Shown: positions 9,254 through 18,181 of the stretch, piece after piece | How the letters are laid out: each line of letters opens with the position of its first letter | Numbering within the stretch: the first letter of the stretch is position 1 | Origin: an uncultured Psychrobacter sp. | GTDB taxonomy: Bacteria; Pseudomonadota; Gammaproteobacteria; Pseudomonadales; Moraxellaceae | DNA length: 64,000 bases | Assembly (NCBI RefSeq): GCF_947488565.1 | Contig: NZ_CANKZC010000001.1 | Coordinates: forward strand, 1-64,000 | Direction: 5' to 3' | The notes under the pieces: model-generated | Told to the model about the DNA's origin: nothing | What the model saw: the letters and a program-made list of their open reading frames with translations, nothing else | Database searches by the model: none | Position numbers and translations under genes: made by a program

Positions 9254-9628
9254 ATGAAAAAATTATTAGCTGTTGCGCCTTTTGTCGTACTACTAGGAGC
9301 ATGTGCAACTAACGCACCAACCACTACGACAGCCCCTACTACCAACACGCAACAAGTGGTACAGTCATTTACTTGTGAAGATGATGGTGTGGTGACTGCC
9401 GCTTATGCAGCTGACGGTCAAGCAGCCAAACTTAACGTTACCCTGCCGAAGATTGGTTTAAATAATGCAGACATCGAGATGAAACAAGCAGTATCAGGTT
9501 CTGGCGCTCGCTATATTAATGACGTTAACCCTAAAACGACTTATGACTGGCAGACCAAAGCTGACTTTGGCATTATGACGATCAGCTCAGACAATGGTCA
9601 ACAATATAGCGTTAACTGTAATATTTAA
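9254..9628 (+). CDS. MliC-family lysozyme inhibitor lipoprotein (probable)
   Basis: This is a small lipoprotein with a signal peptide and lipobox (LLGAC) giving a lipidated Cys near residue 16, then a Thr/Ala/Pro linker. The mature domain of about 85 residues has the pattern of membrane-bound inhibitors of C-type lysozyme: FTCEDDG at its start, the SGSGARY motif in the middle, a YDWQTKAD segment where the family has FWxKGD, and a final Cys pairing with the first. MliC proteins protect peptidoglycan from host or predator lysozyme. The ATG at 9254 has a GAGGA ribosome site. It is a single gene ending in a strong hairpin. Assignment rests on motif recall. Confidence 0.72.
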   Translation: MKKLLAVAPFVVLLGACATNAPTTTTAPTTNTQQVVQSFTCEDDGVVTAAYAADGQAAKLNVTLPKIGLNNADIEMKQAVSGSGARYINDVNPKTTYDWQTKADFGIMTISSDNGQQYSVNCNI

Positions 9629-9662
9629 TAGAATGCTTTTATAGTCATTGCAATTAGTCAGT

Positions 9663-9698
9663 AAAAAACCCCACGTAATATATTACGTGGGGTTTTTT
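9663..9698. terminator. Bidirectional terminator
   Basis: A perfect 36-bp palindrome has arms AAAAAACCCCACGTAATA and its complement, giving T6 on both strands. It serves the convergent lysozyme-inhibitor and methyltransferase genes. Confidence 0.93.
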
Positions 9699-9735
9699 GT
9701 GCTCTATCTTAAACAGTAGCAAAAAGACTGCTCAC

Positions 9736-10338
9736 TTATTTGTTTTTCTTACCCACGAATTGTACCACTGCACTAAGACCTTGATGGTACTTGCCTTCTA
9801 AAACCATACGCTGTTTTTCAACGCCAATGATTTCTTGTAATTCTGTAAGCTCGTTCTGCATATTTTTAAGAGAGTTAAAACGCGCTTTTTGCGCAGCAGG
9901 TGGTCCGCCAACAGCTTCCATAGACAGTTGCTGCTCGGTATAAGCTTCAAGAATAAAGACCCCATTTGGTCTCAGCGCTGGGACAATCTGTGTATGAATA
10001 TACCGACGAACATCGGTAGGCATATGCGCCCAAATGGACACTATACCATCCCATTCATTTTCACCGAATTGATAATCCGCTAAATCGGCCACTTGAGTGG
10101 TAATGGTGACATCTTTATCCATAGCCAGTTTTAATGCTTTGTTCAAGCCTACATCAGATAAGTCCATGGCAGTGACTCGATAGCCTTGCTCAGCTAAAAA
10201 CACTGCGTTCCTGCCTTCGCCTTCTGCCAAACACAGCACGCGTCCCCCTGCTGGTATACGCTGGAACTGCTCTTTTAAAAAGTCATTTGGTTCTGTACCA
10301 AAAGCAAACCCTGGTTCGCTATAGCGTTCATCCCACAT
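9736..10338 (-). CDS. Class I SAM-dependent methyltransferase
   Basis: This is a 200-residue Rossmann-fold methyltransferase resembling the TehB/thiopurine group. It starts MWDERYSEPGFAFGTEP, and motif I is VLCLAEGEGRNAVFLAEQG with the acidic residue of motif II in AMDLSD. The ATG at 10338 has AAGGA upstream; the open frame reaches further but the extension is a hydrophobic unrelated stretch. The substrate is unknown. Relatives have been linked to tellurite or thiol detoxification, but nothing nearby supports that role here. Confidence 0.83.
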   Translation of the reverse strand: MWDERYSEPGFAFGTEPNDFLKEQFQRIPAGGRVLCLAEGEGRNAVFLAEQGYRVTAMDLSDVGLNKALKLAMDKDVTITTQVADLADYQFGENEWDGIVSIWAHMPTDVRRYIHTQIVPALRPNGVFILEAYTEQQLSMEAVGGPPAAQKARFNSLKNMQNELTELQEIIGVEKQRMVLEGKYHQGLSAVVQFVGKKNK

Positions 10339-10674
10339 GTCATTTTCCTTTTGTATTTTATTTAGTCTGCTAATTATTACAGTTATAGTACCGTGGGTAA
10401 GGCACAATAGGAACCACAATATCAAATATGAGATCACCTATCTTTATAGCTACATGAGACAACAACCAAAGTTTGTGAGAATGGTGTTACTCGATACTTG
10501 TAGGATCTGTACAAAGACAGGATTAGCGCTATCGGGGGTTTTTCATCAATAAAAAAACTGAATTAGCGCTTGCTAGTCCAGCCTTTTCTATTTATAAAAT
10601 GGAAATTACTTTATATAAAAGTAGCCACCATTTTAGCGTAAGAGAAAATGTATCATTTTCTAGAATGCAATTTT
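10339..10674. other. Intergenic, no gene seen
   Basis: This 336-bp stretch lies between the methyltransferase start and the hrpA stop. I see a weak hairpin AGAAAATG/CATTTTCT at 10643-10661 that could end hrpA, and an ATTAGCGCT sequence repeated about 40 bp apart. No coding sequence or RNA gene is supported. Confidence 0.5.
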
Positions 10675-13600
10675 TTAACGCATTTTATCCCATACCTTAT
10701 TCAACCGTTTTGGTGATACTGCCATACGCGTTTTCATGGGTTGCGCGAACAGCTGGATACGATACTCTTCTACCATCCAGCGATACTCACTGATGGCCGT
10801 ATCGCTGGCACGATTAGCCAATCGCTCCATATGCACATCGAGCGCATAAACGCCATCGAGATCAGCATCAAGGTTGTGCTCAAGGCGTTCGATACGAATC
10901 TCTAGTGCCTCTAAATAGCGTGGATACTGCTGCCAATGACTATAATCCATTCGGTAGACAAAATCAGACAGACGCAAATCCTCTAGCTGGTCTTCGATAT
11001 CATCGATAGACTCGCCAAACACTTCACGATCCAGCATAAGTAAGCTTTGACGAATACGCTGCCAGCGAGTATAGACATTTTTTAGGGTTTTGATGACACT
11101 TTGACCCGTCAATAAAAAGTTACTAACCACGGCCTCAAGCGTCTTTGCATACTCCTCTGGGGTAAATGGCAGCTCCTCACTCAGTCCAATCGCGACATCA
11201 TCTGCACTCTCAGGTAGGTCCTCATTATGATCAAATAAGACATAATGCTCCTCAAGCGTCGCATCAAGTGTGGCATCGATGACAATGGTTTTTAGCTTTT
11301 CCATATCGCCAAGCGGGGCAAAGGCTAATTTAAATATCTTATCGACTTGACTGGTCAGCTGCTTTCTTTTGGCACCAAGCTTACCTTTGATCAAGGTTAG
11401 AACGCCAATGCGATGCGCCTGTAGTGCCGCGTTTACATCGGTGTATTGATGAATCGATACCGCTTCGCCCGCCTCATCTGCGACCAATGCAGCAAATTGC
11501 TTCATCACCACGCCTGCGCTATGATGGTTTTTACTAAAAGCAAAGTGCTCAGGGAAAACAGTGTGCGCGCCTTGCTGCTCATTGACCGCTTGACGGGTCT
11601 CTTGAGCATGACGAATCTGTAGCGTCTGTAGATCGCGGCCTTTTTCGATGATGCGGTTTTTGTCATCGACCACGCAGATTTGTGGTTGCAAATAGCGATC
11701 AATGCTGGCCGGATTAAAGCTCTCCTCGGTCACCGACATAATGCCGCGACGATTTAGCGCTTGGCATAGCTGCTTGAGCAGTCCCTGTCCACCAGCGGGT
11801 CGCAATTCATCAAATAAGCTATCAGCAGTATCAGGAATCGGGACGATTTGTCGACGGATATCTTTGGGCAGAGACTTTAGCAGCTGCAATACCAGCTCAT
11901 AACGCCAACCGGGTACGCCCCACAATAACTCAATAGCATCAAGCTGCGGCAGCGCAACAAGTGGCACGCGAATGGTCACGCCATCATCATCACTGGCAGG
12001 ATCAAAAATGTAACGTAGCGGCAGCTTTAAATCGCCCAGTTTCCACACTTCTGGGAAGTCGCCTGTGGTCGGCGCTTGGCTATTGAGCACATCATCATCA
12101 GTAAAGAATAGATATTTGCTATCGTTTTTTTCTACTTCTGCACGCCAATCTTCAAAAGCTTTACGGCTGGCGACATGCTCAGGAATCTTTTTATCATAAA
12201 ACTGATACAGCGTCTCTTCATCGACGAGTAAATCACGGCGGCGTAACTTATCTTCAATACGCTCAACATGAGCGATTTTGTCCATATTGTGCTGTAAAAA
12301 TGGTGCCTGACGACCCAAGTTACCTGTAACTAAACCATCACGGATAAATATCTCGCGCGACTCACTTAGATTGACCTGCTCGTAGTTGGTCAGCTGCTTA
12401 CTGATGATAATAAGCCCAAACAAACTAATCTGCGCGTAAGCTTTCACGCGGCCTGTTTTCTTCGACCAATGTGGCTCAAAATAGTGATACTTTAATAAAT
12501 TACCGGCCGCTGAGATGATCCACTCTGGCTCAATCTTGGCAACGGTACGCATAAAGACTTGGGAGGTCTCGACTATCTCAAAGGCTATGATCCAAGGTGG
12601 CACCTGTTTAAACACGGTACTGGCTGGAAAGATTTTGGCCTTTTGCTGGCGAGCAGCGAGATACTCTCCGCGATTTTCGGTTTTATGAGCAATCGTAGAC
12701 AATAAGCCCGTTAGTAATGCACGATGCAAATTGGCATATTTGACCGCTTTTACTTCCTCGTCTTCTATACTGGTAGGGTCACTATTATTCGCCTCTTTTT
12801 TACTGTCTTTATCATCTGTCAGCTTAAGATCTGTAACCATCTGCACCAACTGACGATGGGTTTGATTCCATTCGCGCACTCTTGGAAAGCTCAAATAGTT
12901 CTTCTTGGTAAACTGCTTACGCTGATTACCAGACAGCTTATTGCCGTCTGCATCCTTTTCAAACAAGGCTTTCCACAGGCTAAGATAAAACAAGAAGTCA
13001 GAATCATCTTGACGAAACTCTGCGTGCTTTTGGTCCGCTTGCTGGCGCTTATTGACTGGGCGCTCACGCGGGTCTTGGACAGCAAGGGCTGCGACGACGA
13101 TTAGCATCTCGCGGATACAATCAAAGTCGCTACCAGCAACCAACATACGGGCCAGTCTTGGATCAATGGGCATACGCGCCATCTTCTGCCCAGTAGACGT
13201 GAGACGCAGATGATCAAGCCCTTTTTGGCGTTTGTTTTTGCTGTTTTTATAAGCAGTATCAGCCTTAGTGGTAATCGCCCCTAGCTCATCAAGCAGTTTA
13301 TGACCATCAGTGACCAGACGGCTATCTGGCGGCTCAATAAAAGCAAAATCATCGACACTACCCAAACGCAGATTGGCCATTTGCAAAATAACAGAGGCAA
13401 GGTTGGTGCGCAGTATCTCAGGCTCGGTAAACTCTGGACGGCCGCTAAAGTCCTCTTCACTATACAGACGAATACAAACGCCTGGCGCGACACGGCCACA
13501 GCGCCCTTTACGCTGATTGGCAGCCGCTTGCGAGATGGCTTCAATCGGCAAACGCTGTACGCGCGAACGATACGAATAACGCGAAATCCGCGCAAAACCC

Positions 13601-14919
13601 AAGTCAATCACATAGCGAATGCCGGGTACGGTCAGCGCAGTCTCAGCGACGTTGGTGGCGATAACGATACGCCGACCACGACCTGACGGCTGAAAGATAC
13701 GTTGCTGCTCTTCATAGGTCTGCCGTGCAAACAACGGCAACACCTCTGTATGCTTTGGTCCATGACGCACGAGCACGTCTTGTAATTCACGAATCTCCGC
13801 TTCCGTCGCCGCAAATATCAAGATATCTGCTTGATCAGCGTGGCCCTTATTTTGCGCATCGCTAAAACATTCTTCAACGGCGGCAACCACCGCACGCGGC
13901 AAATTCTCCTCAAAGTCATCGTAGCTATCATCATCAGAGCTACCTACTGGCTCATCAGTGAGCGGACGGTAGCGTACTTCGACAGGATAGCTACGACCTT
14001 CGACATTGAAAATGGGCGCAGGGACACTACGCTTTAGCTTATTATCATAGCGGCTAAAGTATTCACTAAAACGCTTGGTATCTAGGGTGGCTGAGGTAAT
14101 AATAACTTTTAAATCGGGGCGTTTGGGTAGCAGTTTTTTTAGATAGCCCATGATAAAGTCAATATTTAGGCTACGCTCATGCGCCTCATCAATGATGATG
14201 GTATCGTATTTACTTAAAAACCGGTCATGACCGAGTTCAGCCAATAAGATACCATCGGTCATCAGCTTCACCACTGATTGCGCCGACCCTTGCTCATTAA
14301 AGCGAATTTTAAAACTGACCGTATTACCGAGCTGCTCACCCAATTCTTCAGCGATACGGTTGGCTACGCTACGTGCTGCGAGCCTGCGTGGCTGGGTATG
14401 CCCTATCTGACCAGTAATACCGCGACCTGCCAGCATAGCCAGCTTTGGTAATTGCGTGGTCTTACCAGAACCCGTCTCGCCTGCGACAATGATAACTTGG
14501 TTATCAATAATAGCTTGTACTAAATCCTCAGCACGTTGGCTTACCGGCAGATCTAGGTTTAAGGTCGTAGGCAAATTGTCTGGAATACTATCAATACGTG
14601 CTTGTACCGCTTGCTGTGATCGGGTTTTAATTTTATCGTACTGCGCACGTTTTTTAGCTAATTCTTTATCTGCTTTATTCTGCTTTTCATCATCAGACTC
14701 TTTATTAGATTTTTTGTTTTTAGCCACGGCAGTGCGCGCCAGCTCTCGCTCAAGGCGACCAAGATAATACTCGTCTTTAGCAAGGACTGGTAAATCAGAA
14801 GCACGGGCACTATTCACAGTATGAGTGTTTAACCGCGGTACTTTATTGTCAAAATCAGCTTTAATATTAGTGTTTGTTTGTGTTTCTATGTTTTGCAATT
14901 CTTTAATTTGATTCGGCAT
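10675..14919 (-). CDS. hrpA: ATP-dependent RNA helicase HrpA
   Basis: This is a DEAH-box RNA helicase of 1414 residues (E. coli HrpA about 1300). HrpA acts on mRNA and on stalled or collided ribosomes. Domains in order: a basic Lys-rich N-terminal region (residues 50-110), RecA-like domain 1 with the P-loop GETGSGKTT at about 147-155 and DEAH in IIIDEAHERS, RecA-like domain 2 with RKGRCGRVAPG, the helicase-associated domain and OB fold, then the long HrpA-specific C-terminal region. An unusual feature is an Asp/Ser-rich loop GSSDDDSYDDFEE in the core. It is a stand-alone gene; a TATAAT sequence at 14937-14942 on the minus strand is a possible -10 box. Confidence 0.96.
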   Translation of the reverse strand: MPNQIKELQNIETQTNTNIKADFDNKVPRLNTHTVNSARASDLPVLAKDEYYLGRLERELARTAVAKNKKSNKESDDEKQNKADKELAKKRAQYDKIKTRSQQAVQARIDSIPDNLPTTLNLDLPVSQRAEDLVQAIIDNQVIIVAGETGSGKTTQLPKLAMLAGRGITGQIGHTQPRRLAARSVANRIAEELGEQLGNTVSFKIRFNEQGSAQSVVKLMTDGILLAELGHDRFLSKYDTIIIDEAHERSLNIDFIMGYLKKLLPKRPDLKVIITSATLDTKRFSEYFSRYDNKLKRSVPAPIFNVEGRSYPVEVRYRPLTDEPVGSSDDDSYDDFEENLPRAVVAAVEECFSDAQNKGHADQADILIFAATEAEIRELQDVLVRHGPKHTEVLPLFARQTYEEQQRIFQPSGRGRRIVIATNVAETALTVPGIRYVIDLGFARISRYSYRSRVQRLPIEAISQAAANQRKGRCGRVAPGVCIRLYSEEDFSGRPEFTEPEILRTNLASVILQMANLRLGSVDDFAFIEPPDSRLVTDGHKLLDELGAITTKADTAYKNSKNKRQKGLDHLRLTSTGQKMARMPIDPRLARMLVAGSDFDCIREMLIVVAALAVQDPRERPVNKRQQADQKHAEFRQDDSDFLFYLSLWKALFEKDADGNKLSGNQRKQFTKKNYLSFPRVREWNQTHRQLVQMVTDLKLTDDKDSKKEANNSDPTSIEDEEVKAVKYANLHRALLTGLLSTIAHKTENRGEYLAARQQKAKIFPASTVFKQVPPWIIAFEIVETSQVFMRTVAKIEPEWIISAAGNLLKYHYFEPHWSKKTGRVKAYAQISLFGLIIISKQLTNYEQVNLSESREIFIRDGLVTGNLGRQAPFLQHNMDKIAHVERIEDKLRRRDLLVDEETLYQFYDKKIPEHVASRKAFEDWRAEVEKNDSKYLFFTDDDVLNSQAPTTGDFPEVWKLGDLKLPLRYIFDPASDDDGVTIRVPLVALPQLDAIELLWGVPGWRYELVLQLLKSLPKDIRRQIVPIPDTADSLFDELRPAGGQGLLKQLCQALNRRGIMSVTEESFNPASIDRYLQPQICVVDDKNRIIEKGRDLQTLQIRHAQETRQAVNEQQGAHTVFPEHFAFSKNHHSAGVVMKQFAALVADEAGEAVSIHQYTDVNAALQAHRIGVLTLIKGKLGAKRKQLTSQVDKIFKLAFAPLGDMEKLKTIVIDATLDATLEEHYVLFDHNEDLPESADDVAIGLSEELPFTPEEYAKTLEAVVSNFLLTGQSVIKTLKNVYTRWQRIRQSLLMLDREVFGESIDDIEDQLEDLRLSDFVYRMDYSHWQQYPRYLEALEIRIERLEHNLDADLDGVYALDVHMERLANRASDTAISEYRWMVEEYRIQLFAQPMKTRMAVSPKRLNKVWDKMR

Positions 14920-15152
14920 ATCTGCTTAGGCTATTTATTATAAGAGAGTGTCTAGATTATGGGGATGTTTTAGGCGTGATTCAAGATAGTTGTGGTGTTT
15001 GGTTGGTAACTATGTATACTATTACCACGGTATAAAATACTACATTAGAAGTTTTCAAACTCATTGTCTATAAGCTTAAGCTTAGTTAGCAGTCCTTATC
15101 TGCACAGTAATAGTTACGTTTTAGAATTATAAAAACGACTAAAATAATAGAG

Positions 15153-15470
15153 CTAATCACTCTTAGTATAGATAACCTGTTGGTTAGTAGCAGCCTCCAT
15201 AAAGAAGGTATGCAACTTTTGTAAAGGTACTCGAGGGAAAGGTAGGTGCAAGGAAAGTATTAACCTCTCAAACGCGACTATTTCGTCAGCAAAGGCCTTC
15301 GCAATGTCTGGCCCAATCTGAGGATCATCATAGATATTGTCAATCAACCATGTTAATTGTGGAAAATTGCCATTATCATGAACCTGATACAGGGTGGTAA
15401 ACAGGTCATTAGGAATGTGGCAGCGCGTTTTGCGAATCATGCCGTTCTTATAGTACATATTTAAAGCCAT
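15153..15470 (-). CDS. Hypothetical protein, 105 aa
   Basis: I do not recognise this protein. A good ribosome site (AAGGAAGGGG) precedes the ATG at 15470, and codon use resembles the neighbours, so it is likely real. The sequence is mostly helical with no signal peptide or membrane segment, rather rich in His, Phe and Pro; a short motif LPFPRVPLQKLHTFFMEA closes it. It lies 102 bp downstream of guaD on the same strand and may be the last gene of the purine-catabolism operon, but no functional link can be shown. Confidence 0.6.
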   Translation of the reverse strand: MALNMYYKNGMIRKTRCHIPNDLFTTLYQVHDNGNFPQLTWLIDNIYDDPQIGPDIAKAFADEIVAFERLILSLHLPFPRVPLQKLHTFFMEAATNQQVIYTKSD

Positions 15471-15572
15471 GTTAGAGCCCCTTCCTTAATTTTTTGATAC
15501 TGAGATAACCGACGTATACTTTATCATCATGAGTATTAGCTGCTACTTTATAAGCATTAAGTTGCTTTGAAT

Positions 15573-17012
15573 CTACAATGACCGCGATTTATAACGACTT
15601 ACCCCTGCAATGACTGTCTCCTTAATCACTCTATCATCACCAAGCATCATGAGTACAAATAATTGCTCATCAAGTGTTTTAGTCTGTGCCATACGTCTTC
15701 TTAATAATGGCGTTGCTGCCATGTCTATGACTACAAAATCCGCTTCTTTATTAGGCATAAAGTTACCGATTTTATCATCTAACACTAATGATTGTACGTT
15801 ACCCAAAGTAATCTGATACAACCCTTGATGGGCGGACAATTGATTGCTTTGTAGCTGCTGAACTTTATATGCCTCATTTAAAGTCGTCAGCATCGATAAA
15901 CTGGTCCCCGCCCCTACATCGGTGGCGATACTGACGCCGGTATAGCTCAGCGTCTTAGGTAAATCAAATAATCCACTACCCAAGAATAGATTGGACGTTG
16001 GACAATGCGCTATCTGTGTACCAGTCTCGCGTAGGCTCTCGTATTCTGACGTCTCAAGGTAGATACCATGTGCCAAGGTGGTATATCGACCCAGCAGCCC
16101 CATGTCTTCATAGACATCGAGATAGCCTTTATGATTGGGATAAAGCTTACGTACAAAAGCCACTTCATCACGGTTCTCGGCCAAATGCGTTTGCAGATAA
16201 ACAGTGTCGTAGCTGGCATATAACTCGCCTGCCAATTGAAGCTGTTTTGGCGTTGAGGTAATAGCAAATCTTGGGGTAATGGCAAAATGCTGACGACCGC
16301 GCCCATGCCATTTATCAATCAAGTCTTGCGCATCTTTTATACTTTGTTCGGCGGACACGCACAGATGCTCCGGCGCGTTTTGGTCCATCAACACATTACC
16401 CGTAATCATGCGAGTATTAAGCCTATGACTTTCAGTGAAAAAGGCTTCTGCAGACTCAGGATGGCTCGTAGAAAACACCATAGCGCTGGTTGTACCGTTA
16501 GCGAGCAACTGCTCTAAAAAAAACTTGGCGGTATCATGTGCAATCTTCGGATCGGCAAAATTGGCTTCAGTGACAAAGGTATAGTTATTGAGCCAATCGA
16601 GTAGCTGCTCACCATAAGCTGCCATCATATCTATCTGCGGATAGTGCACATGGGTATCGATAAAACCTGGCATAATCAGTTTATCTTGATAGTTGTGAAT
16701 CTTTACCGGTGCTTGATCATTCGTTTGAGCATAGCTTGCCAGCATAGCTTCGTTACTACCATAATCTACAATGTGACCTGTCACATCGTCGACAACCAGC
16801 GCACCATTAGCAATATACTCAGGATAAACGTTCATGCCCGCGATGACTGGTAATAGCGTTATATTTTTATCAACAGTTGCAACTGTTGCTGTATTTGGAT
16901 AATGAGAAGATGTTGAGTTAGATTTTTCAGCGTGCGCACACTCAGTCCTTTGATTCAGATCATCTTCGGTAAGATAGTGCAGGAGCTGCGCTTGATAAAT
17001 ATGTAGAGCCAT
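15573..17012 (-). CDS. guaD: Guanine deaminase
   Basis: This enzyme converts guanine to xanthine and ammonia, feeding xanthine dehydrogenase. It is an amidohydrolase-fold protein of about 479 residues. Metal ligands and catalytic residues are visible in PGFIDTHVHYPQ (HxH), LQTHLAENRDEV, LAHGIYL and IATDVGAGTSLSM. The ATG at 17012 follows a GGGAGA ribosome site; the frame extends 6 codons further without one. A polar, low-complexity stretch of about 30 residues near the N-terminus is unusual for the family. It lies downstream of xdhABC with a 98-bp gap. Confidence 0.94.
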   Translation of the reverse strand: MALHIYQAQLLHYLTEDDLNQRTECAHAEKSNSTSSHYPNTATVATVDKNITLLPVIAGMNVYPEYIANGALVVDDVTGHIVDYGSNEAMLASYAQTNDQAPVKIHNYQDKLIMPGFIDTHVHYPQIDMMAAYGEQLLDWLNNYTFVTEANFADPKIAHDTAKFFLEQLLANGTTSAMVFSTSHPESAEAFFTESHRLNTRMITGNVLMDQNAPEHLCVSAEQSIKDAQDLIDKWHGRGRQHFAITPRFAITSTPKQLQLAGELYASYDTVYLQTHLAENRDEVAFVRKLYPNHKGYLDVYEDMGLLGRYTTLAHGIYLETSEYESLRETGTQIAHCPTSNLFLGSGLFDLPKTLSYTGVSIATDVGAGTSLSMLTTLNEAYKVQQLQSNQLSAHQGLYQITLGNVQSLVLDDKIGNFMPNKEADFVVIDMAATPLLRRRMAQTKTLDEQLFVLMMLGDDRVIKETVIAGVSRYKSRSL

Positions 17013-17110
17013 GGGTAAATCTCCCGTCACTTGGTTATACCGAACGTTTTAGTAGAATTTAAGTTAATAATAGAGATAGAAGTCAGTATCGATGATCTAT
17101 AGCTTATGAC

Positions 17111-18181
17111 TTATTTTTGATGATAATGCTGCAAAATTTGTGCGGTAATAGATACAGCAACGGCCATAGGCTCTTTACCACCAACGGGCAATCCAATTGG
17201 CATGGTTAGTTTATCGACTATCGGCTTATCATAGCCACGCTGCAGCAGACGACCTTTAAAACGCTCAGCTTTAGTTGCCGAGCCAATACAACCAATATAA
17301 GGCAGTGATACTTCTGAACTATTACTAGGATTAGTCGCCAAACTGTTTGCGTCTGAACCAGCGTCCAACGCGGCACGTACTAACTCAAAATCCAGACTAT
17401 GATCATGAGTCATAACCAAAATAAAACGCTGAGCGCTTTGGTTGCTAAATGGCTCAATAAACGGGCGAATAAAATCAACAGGATCATCATCAATATGCGA
17501 ACGGATATGGGCCGGAAGCTTATAAAGCTTAGGCTGATTTAAATGAGGCTGAGCGTTTAATCGTTGAGGCAAATCTTCGGTTTGAATAGACTTATTTGGC
17601 AAATTAGAATTGTCTAATAAATAACGCTCAAACATTTCAGGACGACTGTCTACCCAATCCACTTGGCAAGGCAGCTCTGCTAGTATCGTCATTAATGCTG
17701 CCGCCACATTCCCTGCTCCAAATACCAATATCGACATCGGTGGCGTCACATTGAAACATTCAAACATAACCGTGACACTACCACCGCAGCACTGCGCTAG
17801 CTTCGCACCTAGCGGATAATGCTTGGTATAGACAGCATCGCGTCTGACTGCTTTAGTTGGCTTTGACTCACGAATGTTATCTTTATCATCATTAGCGTTT
17901 TTGTTTCTTTTGGATATTTTTGGTACGGTTATGTCTATCTCGTCATTTAGCAGTTGCCTTGCCGTCGTGATAACATCATGCTCAAGACCGCCGCCACCAA
18001 GCGTATCGCAGTAGTCATCCTGTGTGACCACCATTTTGGCTTGTAATGCTCGCGGCGCTGATCCATTAACCGCAACGACAGTCGCTAACACGTGTGCCAA
18101 ACCTTGGTGCTGATACTGTGCTAAACCGTCATACCAACGCGTGGGAGCTGCTAATAACTCACTCACTGTGCGTAGGCTCAC
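17111..18181 (-). CDS. xdhC: Xanthine dehydrogenase accessory protein XdhC
   Basis: XdhC binds molybdenum cofactor, helps it mature to the sulfurated form and inserts it into XdhB. The 356-residue protein has the N-terminal XdhC/CoxI domain (LAHVLATVVAVNGSAPRA, then LGGGGLEHDVI) and a C-terminal Rossmann domain starting SILVFGAGNVAAALM. The usual CCGG-type segment appears as LAQCCGGSVTVMFE. A charged insert of about 30 residues near position 95 is poorly conserved. The start overlaps the end of xdhB by 23 bases, implying translational coupling. Confidence 0.94.
   Translation of the reverse strand: MSLRTVSELLAAPTRWYDGLAQYQHQGLAHVLATVVAVNGSAPRALQAKMVVTQDDYCDTLGGGGLEHDVITTARQLLNDEIDITVPKISKRNKNANDDKDNIRESKPTKAVRRDAVYTKHYPLGAKLAQCCGGSVTVMFECFNVTPPMSILVFGAGNVAAALMTILAELPCQVDWVDSRPEMFERYLLDNSNLPNKSIQTEDLPQRLNAQPHLNQPKLYKLPAHIRSHIDDDPVDFIRPFIEPFSNQSAQRFILVMTHDHSLDFELVRAALDAGSDANSLATNPSNSSEVSLPYIGCIGSATKAERFKGRLLQRGYDKPIVDKLTMPIGLPVGGKEPMAVAVSITAQILQHYHQK

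Noticed and set aside
13281..13686. Open frames of 108-128 codons overlapping hrpA in other frames
   Set aside because: They lie wholly inside hrpA, which has clear helicase motifs, and show no recognisable domains.
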